Origin: Syngnathus acus
Taxonomy: Eukaryota; Chordata; Actinopteri; Syngnathiformes; Syngnathidae
NCBI RefSeq assembly: GCF_901709675.1
Contig: NC_051092.1
Coordinates: forward strand, 4,592,491 to 4,656,490
Direction of reading: 5' to 3'
Length of the DNA: 64,000 nucleotides
The first letter of the stretch is position 1. The number at the start of each line of letters is the position of its first letter. Shown one piece after another: positions 25,761 through 37,979 of this stretch. A program made the translations under genes and the position numbers. The notes beneath the pieces are model-generated. The model had not been told where the DNA came from. It ran no database searches and saw only the letters and a list, made by a program, of their open reading frames with translations.

Positions 25761-26118
25761 ATTTGTTCAATTTATTTTGAAAAGGAATTACAAAAGAGTG
25801 TGCTACATTTTAATGTTAGGCAATTTTGGTACAGACTTGAACAAGAAACAAGACATCTATGTACATGATTTTGTATTGAGGCAGGACAGAACTGGCCCCG
25901 GGGCCTTGAGTTTGACAGCGGTGCAAGTCAATCTTCAGACATAAACCCTAGAGAGGTTACTGCAGTACAATGCATAATCAGAAAGTTAAAAAAAATCTTG
26001 CAGACATATCAGTATACTGTCTTCAGTGTCATGTCCATTTTTGTCTCCTCTTCCCAAAAATATTTGATTTATGAGTCAAGATACCAAATGCTTGGTCTGC
26101 CTGGTATTCGCAATACTT

Positions 26119-27372
26119 TCACTTCCACTCTCCTCGGCTCAGTTGCTGGGAAACATACTGACAAAAACACACCCCTCCCTCCAAATGAGCCGGGCCGGGG
26201 CAAGGCTGTGGAAAGGGGAAGTGCCGCTTAGCAAGGCAGCAGGCGTACCCTGAGGAGAACTGGACTAGAGCTAATTTAAAGAGCTTCTCCGCGCTGGCCG
26301 GATGCTGAAACGTGTCCGCAAATTCCCCTTTGCAAGCGTCCAGGGAAATGTAGGTCAGATAAATGACGGAATTGGACTGACAACCCATCAGGAGCTTCTC
26401 CTTGCTGAGGATTGCGTTGGCTTGACCCGCAGCTTTTTGCATCTCCCTCACGACGTACTTCTGGTCATCGAGCTTCCAAAGAGCAAGGTGAACGAGCAAG
26501 CTGATTGGAACGGAGAAGAAACCTAGGATGGTTATGGCCCGCTCTCCTATGGAATTGTAGGTGGGGCTTATGGGGAAAATATGCATAGCGCACACTGTCA
26601 AATAAAAAAACATTGTGAATAACCCCAAAAAGACAGTCACCCCGGTAACATAGAACATCACCCTCTTCCAGAGTGGCCGCAGCCACACTTTCTTAGGAGA
26701 CACGCTGTTGATGATGCCAATGGCCTCCTTGTAATTGGTTTGGTCTTCAATGATCAGGCGCAGTTGGTCCGGAACGTCCATCTCACTGAACTGGCCGGCG
26801 TCCCACGCCTGAAGACTTTCCACGTTCACGGCAGTTAAAGGCTGCAGGGCCTTCCCGTTGTAGATGGACGGCGGCTGGTAGGGAACCACTGTGGAGCCTT
26901 GGAGCTGCCGGTTGGGGGTGAAGAGCACCTTCAGTAGCTTGGCCAAGAATTCTGGATTATGGGCTTCCAGGTAGGTGAGGTGACACAGGTGGAGCGGGAC
27001 GCAGATGTCCGGCTCCAGGAGCACGGGGACGATAGGCTTCCTCTCCAGGCAGTCTCGGAACAGAGACATGTTGGCCTCCAGGAGACACCAGCGGCTCCTC
27101 ACAAACTCTGAGCTGAGGACCAGCAGGACTTTCTGGCTCTCCTGGATGCACTCGGACATGTTCTCCAACACCGTGCGTCCCGGCGTGAAGTCGCGCTCGT
27201 GGTAGCAGACGTGTAGGCTTTGGGCTTCCAGCTGCTCAATGAGCCCATGCGTCCACTGGTAGTCGGTGCTGCTGTAGCTGATGAAGACGTGGAAGCTCTC
27301 GCCTTTCCTCAGAGGTGGAACGTTGGCAGAAGGGACCGCGGTGCTGCCTGCACTAGATGATATCTCATCCAT
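26119..27372 (-). CDS. TIR-domain protein with two C-terminal membrane segments
   Basis: 417 aa in a single coding exon (ATG 27372-27370, TAA 26121-26119). The start is chosen because the bases upstream, CTCTCTCCAG|AAG, form an acceptor three bases before the ATG, implying a non-coding 5' exon. Residues about 27-165 form a TIR domain: box 1 FHVFISYSSTDYQW, BB loop RDFTPGRTVLENM, VLLVLSSEFV, SRWCLLEANMS with a W-x3-E, and KPIVPVLLEP. Two hydrophobic segments follow at about 237-262 (VMFYVTGVTVFLGLFTMFF) and 277-299 (AITILGFFSVPISLLVHLA), then a ~110-residue tail. No signal peptide, leucine-rich repeats or Ig domains, so not a TLR or IL-1R; TIR-first, membrane-last topology also differs from MyD88, TIRAP, TICAM and SARM1. 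I do not recognise a named orthologue. Likely an endomembrane or plasma-membrane signalling protein with a cytosolic TIR domain. Confidence 0.85.
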   Translation of the reverse strand: MDEISSSAGSTAVPSANVPPLRKGESFHVFISYSSTDYQWTHGLIEQLEAQSLHVCYHERDFTPGRTVLENMSECIQESQKVLLVLSSEFVRSRWCLLEANMSLFRDCLERKPIVPVLLEPDICVPLHLCHLTYLEAHNPEFLAKLLKVLFTPNRQLQGSTVVPYQPPSIYNGKALQPLTAVNVESLQAWDAGQFSEMDVPDQLRLIIEDQTNYKEAIGIINSVSPKKVWLRPLWKRVMFYVTGVTVFLGLFTMFFYLTVCAMHIFPISPTYNSIGERAITILGFFSVPISLLVHLALWKLDDQKYVVREMQKAAGQANAILSKEKLLMGCQSNSVIYLTYISLDACKGEFADTFQHPASAEKLFKLALVQFSSGYACCLAKRHFPFPQPCPGPAHLEGGVCFCQYVSQQLSRGEWK

Positions 27373-27718
27373 CTTCTGGAGAGAGATCAAAGCGTTTCAA
27401 GCACAATTACAACACGGGGTTCGCCGACATGTGCTCAAGAATTCCGACGTCGTAACTCAAATGGACATGCTGAAAAGTATGCAAGTACAAGGCAGACGAT
27501 GGAGATGACGGGATCAACAGTGTTATTCGAAAGAACCGTTAATGTTCTCCATTGTTATTACTAAAGAAACTAGAAGAATACTCAAAGCCATTTCTGATGG
27601 AAAATTTGAGCCATCCAAGAGAGGACTTTGAGACGAGTGTAAATAGAACGCTTGTTTTGTTTGTTGAAAATGAACCCTGCAAAACAATCATGCACCGCAC
27701 AAAACTGTCCCTTCTTAC

Positions 27719-27765
27719 CTGACGGAGCAACGCACAGAAGTGAAAGTAAACACAGGAAGCGGAAA
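27719..27765 (-). promoter_or_regulatory. Candidate non-coding 5' exon of the TIR gene with IRF/ETS-like motifs
   Basis: On the minus strand a strong donor CGTCAG|GTAAGAAG ends at 27719 and pairs with the acceptor at 27377-27376, giving a 342-bp intron. Within it or just upstream (27736-27763, plus-strand reading) is AAGTGAAAGTAAAC, an ISRE/IRF-like element, next to ACAGGAAGCGG, an ETS/PU.1-like site. The transcription start is not known. Confidence 0.4.
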
Positions 27766-30544
27766 ACAGCTGCAGTTTTCAAGTTTCCTTTTTTTTTTTT
27801 TTTTTTAAAACATGTTAAAGAGACAGTGCACAATTGTGCTTTCCGAGGCCTTTTTGTTTTTTTAAATCACAAAACTGCCATTGCACAGGGGTGTGTAGAC
27901 TTTTGATACCCAACGTTTGAATCCATTTCGTTAGGCATTTCGATTTGTGTCTCTGTATCATGTCGTGACACGGTGAAGTCTGGTATGCGAAGCCTGGCAA
28001 CGCTGTGGCCCTTGCGGTGTTTTAATATCCGAGAGATAGTGAAAGCCAAAGGGGAATTGATTTGAGTCAAATCCCGTCTGCATTCCTCATGGCATTCAAT
28101 GACAACTCAGACTAGCAAATATACTCTACTTCCACTTAATGAAATGGACCCTGAATAAGCAATGCAGTGTTTTCACGTAGAGACAGATTTTGATGACTGT
28201 AATCATTGTAATCAATTTATTTCAATTTATTTGTTGGCGAGTGAAGCTAATTGAGTAAGATCGACAATCAATTGTGCTCCAAAAAAATTACCCACATGCA
28301 AATGGAGAAAACGAGAAGGGAGTGATGAGAATTAGCCCCGAGCGTGTCGTTGCCTCAAATTCTGATCAACCTTTCTGCCTTTTTCCATTCACTTTCCATT
28401 GCTGCGTTCCCACACTTTCTCTCCACAAATCATCTGGTGTGTGATGTTACTCGTGAGTTGTGTCTTTATAGGGGGAAAAAAAGCAAAAAGACAGTTTCTT
28501 CCTTATTTAATCTGTGGGAGTGTCTGTGTCGTGGAAACGTGACCCTATTCATCACATCGGCTCTGCTCTTCTCCCACATTGGGACAAATATCATAAACAC
28601 ATCTTTTATGCTGGGTTATTGTCACATGCGCTCAAAAAATATAAATAGAAATCAATTCCGATTGTTAGAAAGCGTGTTTATACCCAGTCAGAGCTAGCTT
28701 TGGCTAGCCAGCGCTAGCAAGCCAACGCTAGCAACACATGGTGGTTACATCTTCTGCTCTCTAGTGGCAGCTCATTTCATTGTTCTGCCTGTCACCATGC
28801 ATTGCTGGATTGCCAACATTCAAATTTAATCTGACAAAGGGACCTCGAGTCCGAGGACGTTGGGCCTGTCCTTCATAAAACATCATCAGTCGCGCCACAC
28901 CTCTTACGTACTACGCGTTCACTCTTTGTAAAGGAACGTCTTGCAGATGGGGAAAGAGAGACGATGTTTAAATCACTGCAAGTTGTTTAAGCCACAGCGC
29001 ACTCTTTTATTTTGGACCGTAAATTTATAAAGTCATCTCCAAAATATGTCAATTAATATATACAGCCGCTAATGTTATTTACCGCTGTCATTGCGTGAGC
29101 ATTGGCTGCTTTTTTTTTGCTTACATTGTCCCCTGATTGCCGGCCAAAAAGAAATAACACGCTTGACTAAAATGCACACAACGTGCAGCAGGTCCACCTG
29201 ACAGTCAGGCTTCGACGTATTTCTTGAAAAGCTTTATAGGTTGACAGCCTTATGGAATCCTGCTTTCTCCGCACCATTGCTTCTGGAAAGCCTCAAACCA
29301 CTTAAAGCAACAAAATGGAGAAATGAGACACTTTTATAATAACAGCTTGAAGAAAATGTGCACTCTAGCTGGGTTGTTACAAAAAAATAAAAACAGGAGA
29401 AAAGCTTCGCTTTCATTCCAATGATAATCCCGGATCACCTGCGTACTTTCTGGTAAGCCAGCCATTACGGCCCTTCTGTTGTCTTAGCGGTAGCGTCATG
29501 CAATTGAAGTCAGTAGGGAACAGATGTGTAGCTGGACTTTTGAAACGTATTAGCTTATAAAAAAGTAAAGTCCACAGGGTCTAATTTCAAGGACCGTGAA
29601 TCTACACTGTGCCGTAAATGGTAACGGAACCAACACAAATCTTGTGTAATATAACGAATATTTTGTGGGATAGCTCAAGGGGCGACACAAACAACCGCAG
29701 GTTAGCGACGGTTTTCAAGGGCCACTTCACGGTGCAGATGAACTTCCACAGTGTCCAGACTCGAGCATGCCTCTTTAAAAGGGAATGGTAGAATTTACTA
29801 TAATGGCTTCAAGTCGACTGTGAGCTCTCCCATAGCGGCGCAGCCCTCCCTGCGCAAAATTAGCGACATCGGGTCCAACCTGCTTCTGTATAACCATTTC
29901 ATGTCAAGACCAGAAAGGCCTCACATGAAATTGTATTCCTTTTATTTTCATCTTTTATTGCCTCTCTCTGTACCTGCAAGCTAATGGCAGTGATTGTACT
30001 AATAATGCTCACAATAAGACAACATTGGATTACAAATAGAGCTTCTCTCGATACGCACGCTCGGGATTTGACCGCATTTCATTTGGGGTAAATAAAGTGG
30101 CATTACGACTGGTCCGCAATTCTGTCTTTATTAAAAATTCTACTGCGGAGAGATGAGACGTGGACAGTTGCACATCCCCCTGCTGCACATGTGATCACTT
30201 TTCATTAGAATTGCATTCTTCTCGTTTGTGCAATGCTGAAGATGAATGTGAAGTAGCAGCATGCTGAGCAGCCATTTATTTTCCAATGTGAGAGGAGACC
30301 TCCTACATGGCTTCTAAATGCTAATTTAAACACAGATATCCACAAGTTTGCAACAGTCTTCTCCGGCCCGTAAGCTACAAAATGAATGCACGCCACATAA
30401 ATCGGCAGGTAAATTTGTTGGTGATATTGTATGTGGGTGCTTACGTCATTATTCTGACTGAGCAAAAGAGGAACGTCAACAAATAATTCTGTTCAACTCT
30501 TCCAACATGACACAGCAGCCAATCAAATGATTTATTGAGGCAAA

Positions 30545-30572
30545 TGTGTGTGCGTGTGTGTGTGTGTGTGTG
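30545..30572. repeat. TG dinucleotide repeat
   Basis: About 13 TG units with one interruption. Confidence 0.9.
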
Positions 30573-33500
30573 AGGCAGCCAAGCGGTGACGTCCGAGGAA
30601 GAAAGAAAGACCGCGTAGAAAAAAAAAAAGTCCGATTTAATATGCTACTGTCACACAATCAGATAAGTGGAGTGGACTATTGTTCTTATCCACTCAGATC
30701 AGTCCGGGATGACATTTTCCAAGTTGTACTAATGAAATAACATTTAGAGTACTGTGTACATATTTTAAATCTTTATCCGCAATTGGAGTGATTTTAAAAT
30801 AAGATTTTATCGTTCAGCGGCCAGAAACAGTACTCAAGTAAGAATAATGTTACTTGAAAAAAAAAGACTAAAACTATTAATTTTTTTATTGAATATAACA
30901 ATATTAATTATACTAATAATAATAATAATATATAAAGTTATTATAGATTTAAAAAATATTACTAAGGTGCAGTTTGGCTGGATTCAGACTATGCTTTTCC
31001 AATCACACGGTTAGCATGTGCTGATTTTGGGGGTGTCATAATCCTCATCACTTCCAAGTCCGCTCAGACAAAATTTTGGCCTTCACAGCCGTCGTCAAAA
31101 GATATTTCTCTGTGCATTTACCGCATTGCGGTGTCAACTTATTTCATGAAACAAATGTAACCGTTCAATATGGTTTCAATATCTTTGTTTCCCCTCATCT
31201 GAACTCTTTTGCCTGGCAGGCAAATGCAAATGAACGATGCTGATTTTTTTTTTTTTGGATGAATTCGTCTTGGCGATAAATCACACGAGCATAAGCGGGC
31301 TGACAAAGAAAGGGAGCAGGCCGACCGACCGACCGTCAAAGACGTTTGCCGTTCATCACGCATTGCCTCAGCTGCGGCTTGATGTGTTACCTGACAACCT
31401 GCGAGCATCCATCACACCCGAACTAAACGCATGCATATCGGAGCAGCTGCGGCGGCTTGTGCAACATATTTCCGTACAGATGACAGCGCTTATTTTTATT
31501 TTTTTTTTCCATTCTGTCATAGCCGCATGACCTAACAAGATAAATGACCTGGCCTTTTTCTTACAAAACAACCTTCTCACAGATCACTGTGACCGCCAAT
31601 ACTTACTCAACCTCAATGAAAAAAAAGAATTCAGACCACCTCCAACTATGTTGCTCATTTTCCAAGACTCAAAGATCCAAATTGCGATGCCCGAGGGTCC
31701 GAAGGGGGGACGGGATGTTTATGTGAAGCAGATAACATGTAGCCACTGAATTCCACCGCACGTATACAAAACAAGCCCGGCAGAGGAAAATGTATTTTCT
31801 CAGTGCGTGGGCCAAGAAAAGTTTGTCCAACCCTCAAAAATATGAGCTCGTCAGTTGCTAGTAGCGCTCAGTTGGAAGTCCCTTCACAAATGAATCAAAG
31901 TCTTGCTAAGAACCGTACATAACTTTTCCCTCAGTGGAGTATTATTTCTGTTGATGTGCAGCGTCCTGTTGCCTGCTTTACAGGCAAAACAAAGAAGAAA
32001 AAAAAGTACACAGAGAAAAAATTTAAATGCCTTGTAGTCCATATAATTAGCACTTGTAGCTAAAAAGATAAACAATAAAAAATATTAGGTCATCTTAAGT
32101 TTGCCTCTTTTTCCCAGTAAAAGCACCCTATTAGTGATTTTTTTTTTTTTTTAAGTAGTCAGACATTTAAAAAATCGTGCAAAGAACTAATGACATTTAA
32201 CTCTCCAACTAAGGAAAATTTGCTGTTATTTAAAATGTCAGCAGACGCGGGTGATTTAAAAAAAAAAAAAAAAAAAAACAGTCACAATTGCCACTGTCTG
32301 GTTGTTGACAACAGAATTTAATAGGAAAAAAGTGAGAGGCTACAAAAAGTGAAGCCATTTGCAGCTCTTTTTATCCCTTGGCTAGTTACCCGCATACTAA
32401 CGGCTCCTTCAATCGCCTCGCGGCAAAACAGATCGTTTGTGGCCATTTTTCTGCTGGAATGAAACAATCTCGAAGCTGTCAGGGACAAAAGTTTTAAGCC
32501 GACAATAGTCGACGGCGCAAAGCTCCTCCTGCCTCGTTTGACTCTCAGCTCCTCGGAAACCGAACCCCGTGGTGTCAGAGGTAGCTCGGAATGTCGGCTT
32601 TCTACGAACGGCAATGAATCAATTTGATTCCAAAACTCTCGCGAGAACGCTCTCGCACCGCAAACAAAGGCGGCCGTGCCGAGACAACAGCAAGCTCCAT
32701 TAAGAAAACATTTGCTCACTTTCACATGGAGGGAGGAGAAGGGGGGGGGGGGGGGTGTTATGCCTGTTGCTCAGCCATCTTCTGCGGCCCTCCAACACAT
32801 TTTGGATGAACTGCGAGGCTGACCGTGGGCCAAGAAAGACCTTTCACTCTGCGGTCGGCCTTACTATTGCTCTTGGGATGTTAGAGGAGCAGGCGCTCCG
32901 CTTGCAAAACTTCAGACACGCATGCTCATTCGCATGTAGGTGACGGGTCTCGCGCATATTTCAAGCCCATGTGGTATGTTAATTCATCAAAAGTTTGAAC
33001 AGAGCACGGCTGTCTGGTGCTAAGCCCGAATGATATGTACAGTGCGGTGCAGAGTTGAATGTATCAAATCAGGCCACAAATTACAATGTTGGAAAAGATT
33101 AAGCACCAGAGGAGTCAGGGGAAAAGAAATATAGTTGTATAGTTAACCTGAGTTTTCATCAAAAAGCAGACAGGTTTTATCCTTCCAATGTATAATTAAC
33201 AATATTATGGTGAGCTCCTGGTACATTCGAATATTAAAGACGTCCGCGTGGAAGACGAATAGCACCAAATTGTGTCTTCTCATATGAAAAACAATATTAA
33301 AGAAAGAGGAACTTTACAAAAGTTTGTAAAAGGCCTCCCCGATTGAGTTTGTGAGGGATTGCGCAATCTAAGGTGAGGCTGGCTGGCTGCCGCCTCACTT
33401 GACAACTACCTTGTGTATTTGAACAGCGGTGCCTTAGTCTTCACAATGCAGGTCCGTCCCCGTTTTGTTGACACGCACGCCACCACTAGGAAACCAGGTC

Positions 33501-35435
33501 TACGTCCTACCGAGCGCCCCCCCCCCATCTCGCTTGTTTTTTACTGTTAAGATCTGTCCAATTCCCCCGATGCTGCGCCGATAATAAACCGCGTGGGATC
33601 CCCGACGGGAGGCGTGGGAGGGCGTTGGCCGCTGGGAAATTGCGATTTGTGTCACTGATGCTTGAAGTTGTGATGCGTGTCAGGATGTAAACTGATGGCA
33701 GACATCCCGTTTCCCATGGAGGAAAGCGTGCGGGCCTTCGTGTAGTAGAGTTAAAAAAAGAAAGGGAGCACTGATGATGAATGAAATGCATTGGGGAAAA
33801 TAACAAGCATTTCTGAAAAAGCGTCAGTTTAATAGCAAAAAGTTTGAGAGCCAGCACGCAATTGTCCCAGGTTGTCTTGGTAACAAGAGCTGGAGTGTTT
33901 GGAGGATGTTTTAGAATGAGCGCTGGTTCTGATGACTTTTCCATCGGGTTTAACGTGATTGACATTGAAACGCGACCCGGAGTGCGACTTCAGTGTGTTC
34001 ACGCGGTTGTGGTTGTTCGGGTGATGACTGAAAGGAAAAGCAACCCGGCAATCTTCCGTCGGTCCAAACCATGCTGAAAATTGGCTTCCATCACTCATTT
34101 ATTGGTGACGACTCTTTTTATTATTATTATTTTCTTTTTGAACATAACCGTTTTGTGAGCAATGAACAAAATGTTTCATCCTGATAATCACTGTAGTAAA
34201 TGTTCAGATAGAAAAAGTCTACACATCCTTTTTACATGCAGTTTTTGTGATGTTTGATTTTTTTTTAAATTGATTTTATAGCAGAGTTGTACTAGTGATT
34301 ATTTGTAAACACTGGAAGAGATTTTTTGATAAGTGTATCACAGCAAATGTTCAAATTGATGTTGGTTCAAATTAAAATGTAGTTTGCCTTTTAGTTGTGG
34401 TTCAAATTGTCCCACTTGTGGGCATTCAACTTTGGTGGCATATTTTAAGTATTCTATCCAAATTCTACTGAGAGCACAAATCCTTTCCAGAACTTTTTCT
34501 GTTTATCTCAAAGTCCAAATTGTGAATAATAGAAATGATTGATGACTTCGCGGAAAGCAACGACACCCTCCTGTCTCATAAGTTAGTACATCTGTGAACA
34601 ACATGTTACGCAATATCACCCGCTGTGCCAGTTCAGCAACTGTTTTGACTTATGAGCTGGCAACACGGGGATTATGTGTCGTTCTTTTTTATTATTTTTG
34701 ATTAATGGTAATTTGGAGATGCTTATAATTGAACCGTAAATGTAAATTTATCCTTTAGCGAAACATTTTTTTTGACAGCAAATAAATAGTGACTTGGCGC
34801 CATCTATCAGCTCTTCTGGGTCAATTTCATAACACGTTGTTTTTCTGCCGCTTGGTGATCCCATGAACATTTCCCCGACGCAACCATGCGTGGATGTCCT
34901 CACCGTGTCTCGTAACCTCTTTGATTCTCCGCTGCTGTGACTCAAAGTTTACCAGTGCGAAGTTCGATGAGAAAACAAGCAAATCTTTTCCAGATGTTCA
35001 CGCCGACTGTCCGCATTTGTCAAGCGTGCAACGGGTCCAAAACACAGAGAGAAAAAAAAGGTGGAAAAAAAAGTTTTGTGACCTCGGTTGTTGACCCCAC
35101 GGAGACGAAAACAGGACACGATCAGTGCAGACTTTTTGGAATTTATGCCAGCAGACATTGTGTTTTTTTTGTTAGAAGAGGATCATCGTATTAAAATGAC
35201 TTTTCCTGCTTTATATCAAATAGAAAAATAAATAAATTCACCCAAGTGTTCCCAGACTGTCTTGACTGGCGTTCCAATTTCCTGCCACTTGTGACCTCAC
35301 GTGTGCACGAGGCAAGCGAATGTTTTCTTATGTCACAGCGGGGGAATCCATTTAACACGGCGATGACCTTCCGAGTGAAGTCGCGGTTAGCGTGTCTGTC
35401 TCACGCTTTTGTGGTTTTGGGTTCCAAAGCTTCCT

Positions 35436-35571
35436 CACAAATTCCATAATGGACATGGAAGATTCGCATCTGACTTAAGGCGGCCATCTTGCTTTTTTCC
35501 GCACAAATTCCAAAATGGACATGCTAGCTCATTGTCCAGACATCGGACTTAAGGCGGCCGTCTTGCTTTTT
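35436..35571. repeat. Imperfect tandem duplication (two units, about 65-70 bp)
   Basis: Units at 35436-35499 and 35502-35571 share CACAAATTCC, AATGGACATG, GACTTAAGGCGGCC and TCTTGCTTTTT. Both contain a YY1-like GGCGGCCATCTTG or its variant. Confidence 0.85.
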
Positions 35572-37973
35572 ACCTTTGACCTTATCAAGGAGAGCACACC
35601 TTTAAGTTCAGTAGTTAAAATTTTGCCTAACAAGAAAGTTTAATAACAAAAGTTAATTACAACAAGGGAACAATTTCTACATTTATCCCAACTATTATAA
35701 TCAATTACTTTTTATTCCACAGACAAAACAAAAGTGATTTACAGAAAGATACAACTCCCTTCAGAGATAATGGCTCCAACACAGTTTGATTTATCTCGGG
35801 TTTGAAAGTTGCAGTCGATCACATAACTTAATAATAAATGACAACATAAATTGCGTATCTTCTTTTTTTTTATCCCATTCTGGCAGCGAGAAGCTGTAAT
35901 GTTGCTGGGAAAGCCTCAGAGAAGTCTTGGAGGTCTTTTTTTTTTTTTTTTTTATTCATTTACTTTTTTATTCATTTATTTATTTATTTAAATGTTTTAG
36001 TTCCCTGGCACCCCAGGCTCGAGACTCATACTGTGTCTCTCCATGTTTTAAAGTCATAAGATGATTGATTGTGTAGTACATTCTCCTTTTCTGGCTTGGG
36101 GTGGAGAGAGAAAAGCGATTGCAGTTGAGACGCTTTCCAGACAGACTTTAGTGGGATGAGCTCCCCAACTGGTTTGAACTGGTCTCTTCTAGTCCCCTAG
36201 TCTAGTTGATGACACCATTAAGCATAGCGCCCATTAATTTGGAGCTCCTCAGGGATAGAGACGCTGTAGCTTAGCGACAGTTTACATTGAGATGACAACA
36301 GATTGGACATAAAAAAAAATGTTGGGCTGATTTCCAGGCTTGTGTTTCTGCATGCAAATGTAAACAAATGTCCAAAGAAGCCCCATTAAACTGTAATCTG
36401 GGAAGTAAATTGGGGGCACAACATTCCCATGGAGGGGTCCTCCAGTTTGAGGAAAAGGGAAGTCCGCCATGTCCCTTATCTGGCCCATCGCGTTCGTGGC
36501 GGCTTCAGTGACAACAACTCGATTGGTCCGAGAGCTTCGGGCCTGCTCAATTTTAGCTCAGGATGAAGTGAGTAAGGAAATGCTTGTAGAAATATCCCCT
36601 TCCTCAAATTGTCTCCGCTTTCCCTCTCCTTGACCTAGAAAATGGATTATACCATGATTGCGTGTATGTTTATGTGCTGAAAAATCAGGTTCAACTGGCT
36701 GACTGATAGTTGCGGCCGACTTTGTGGTTCACAAAGGCGGATGCGGCAATAGGAACGTTTATAAAAAAATTGTTTATTATTATGATTGTTATTTTATTAT
36801 GATTGTATTATTTATTATTTTGTATATTCATTTTGTTTATATATATATATATATGTATTTTTTAATCCATATTTTGTTTATGCTGGAGGGGGAGGGCACT
36901 TCTGATTTATTGATTGGAAGTGATAGAGCTTGTTTGGGTAAAACAATTATTGATTTAAAGGTGAGTTGAAACCAAAATTTCTATTCTATTTCAAGTGTGC
37001 ATATTTGATGTTTTATTTAACTCTGCAAAGTATTTACTGTAAAAAAGCAATTTACTGTAATAATTTAATGTGCTACGTTATACGATTTCAGTGGTTTTTG
37101 AAAAAAATAAATTAGCAAAAAACATTTCCAGATGGCTGGAAACATCCTATGACCAGCAAATGAATTACCCAAATAAAACCGAGGCATTAATTCCAAAATT
37201 CCTCTGTGAGGAGACCGAAAGGTGAGTACAGTGGTGTCAACTCGCAGGTATTCCAAAATAAACAAAACGAGTCTGACTGATTACAGATGTCGACCATTTG
37301 CGAAGAAACAAATTTGACTATTGATTTAGCACGCTTACATCGTCCAACGACGCAATTGCGTGCTCGGGGTCTTCCCGTCAACGCTGAGGCGTAGTTATGA
37401 GCCTCAGAGCTGTCTCGCGGGTCTCGACGTGCTCTCTCTCAAGAAACTAATCGGCACCTCATTAAAAATGATTGACAGCAAACAAATGATCCCTCGACAG
37501 GAAGTGGAAAAAATGGCGCCTGTAATGATGTTTTTTTTCCAAGGGTAAAAAATAAATAAATTTGCATATGAAATCAGCATCTGGTTTGCAGATGACGCCG
37601 TTCAGGAAATGCAGACCTGCTGCTTTGGTTAGAAGCTGTGCTTTTTATTTCAGGTCTTAAAAACAAAGACGATTTACACCCTAAAGTTGTCTTCCAATCT
37701 TCTCACTTGGTAGTGGACACACAAGACCGAGAAGTCCTTGTCGTTCAGGTCAGTTGCATCAAATCGAATGTGGGTAGTTCTCAGAACGCGTGGACCAATA
37801 TCTGACTTTACAATCATCGGATTTCACCGATTCCAATACTGCGGCGTTTACGCTTATCAGGCGTGAAAGATATTTTGATCTCCTCAAAATACAGTTTTGA
37901 TGTTTTAATCGGTCAGTTGCTATATTAGAACACAGCCCAGAGCGTCAGTGCACACCTGACCAATGAATGAGAC

Positions 37974-37979
37974 TTTATT
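37974..37979 (-). terminator. Polyadenylation signal overlapping the copy C stop codon
   Basis: Minus-strand GAATAAAG: the AATAAA hexamer contains the TAA stop, so the 3' UTR would be only some 10-30 nt long. Functional use is inferred from position. Confidence 0.5.

Larger units (their letters stand above)
27766..37970. other. Intergenic stretch without recognisable genes
   Basis: About 10 kb. Contents: TG repeat 30545-30572; A/T homopolymers (for example 32260-32279); a local tandem duplication of about 65 bp at 35436-35571; AT repeats at 36839-36856; CpG-richer patch at 32480-32650. No open frame here shows a domain, and none has consistent splice context. Confidence 0.5.

Noticed and set aside
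27373-27390. Start of the TIR protein further upstream, at 27390
   Set aside because: That codon is TTG and lies within an intron-like CTCTCTCCAG tract; the ATG at 27372 directly follows the acceptor.
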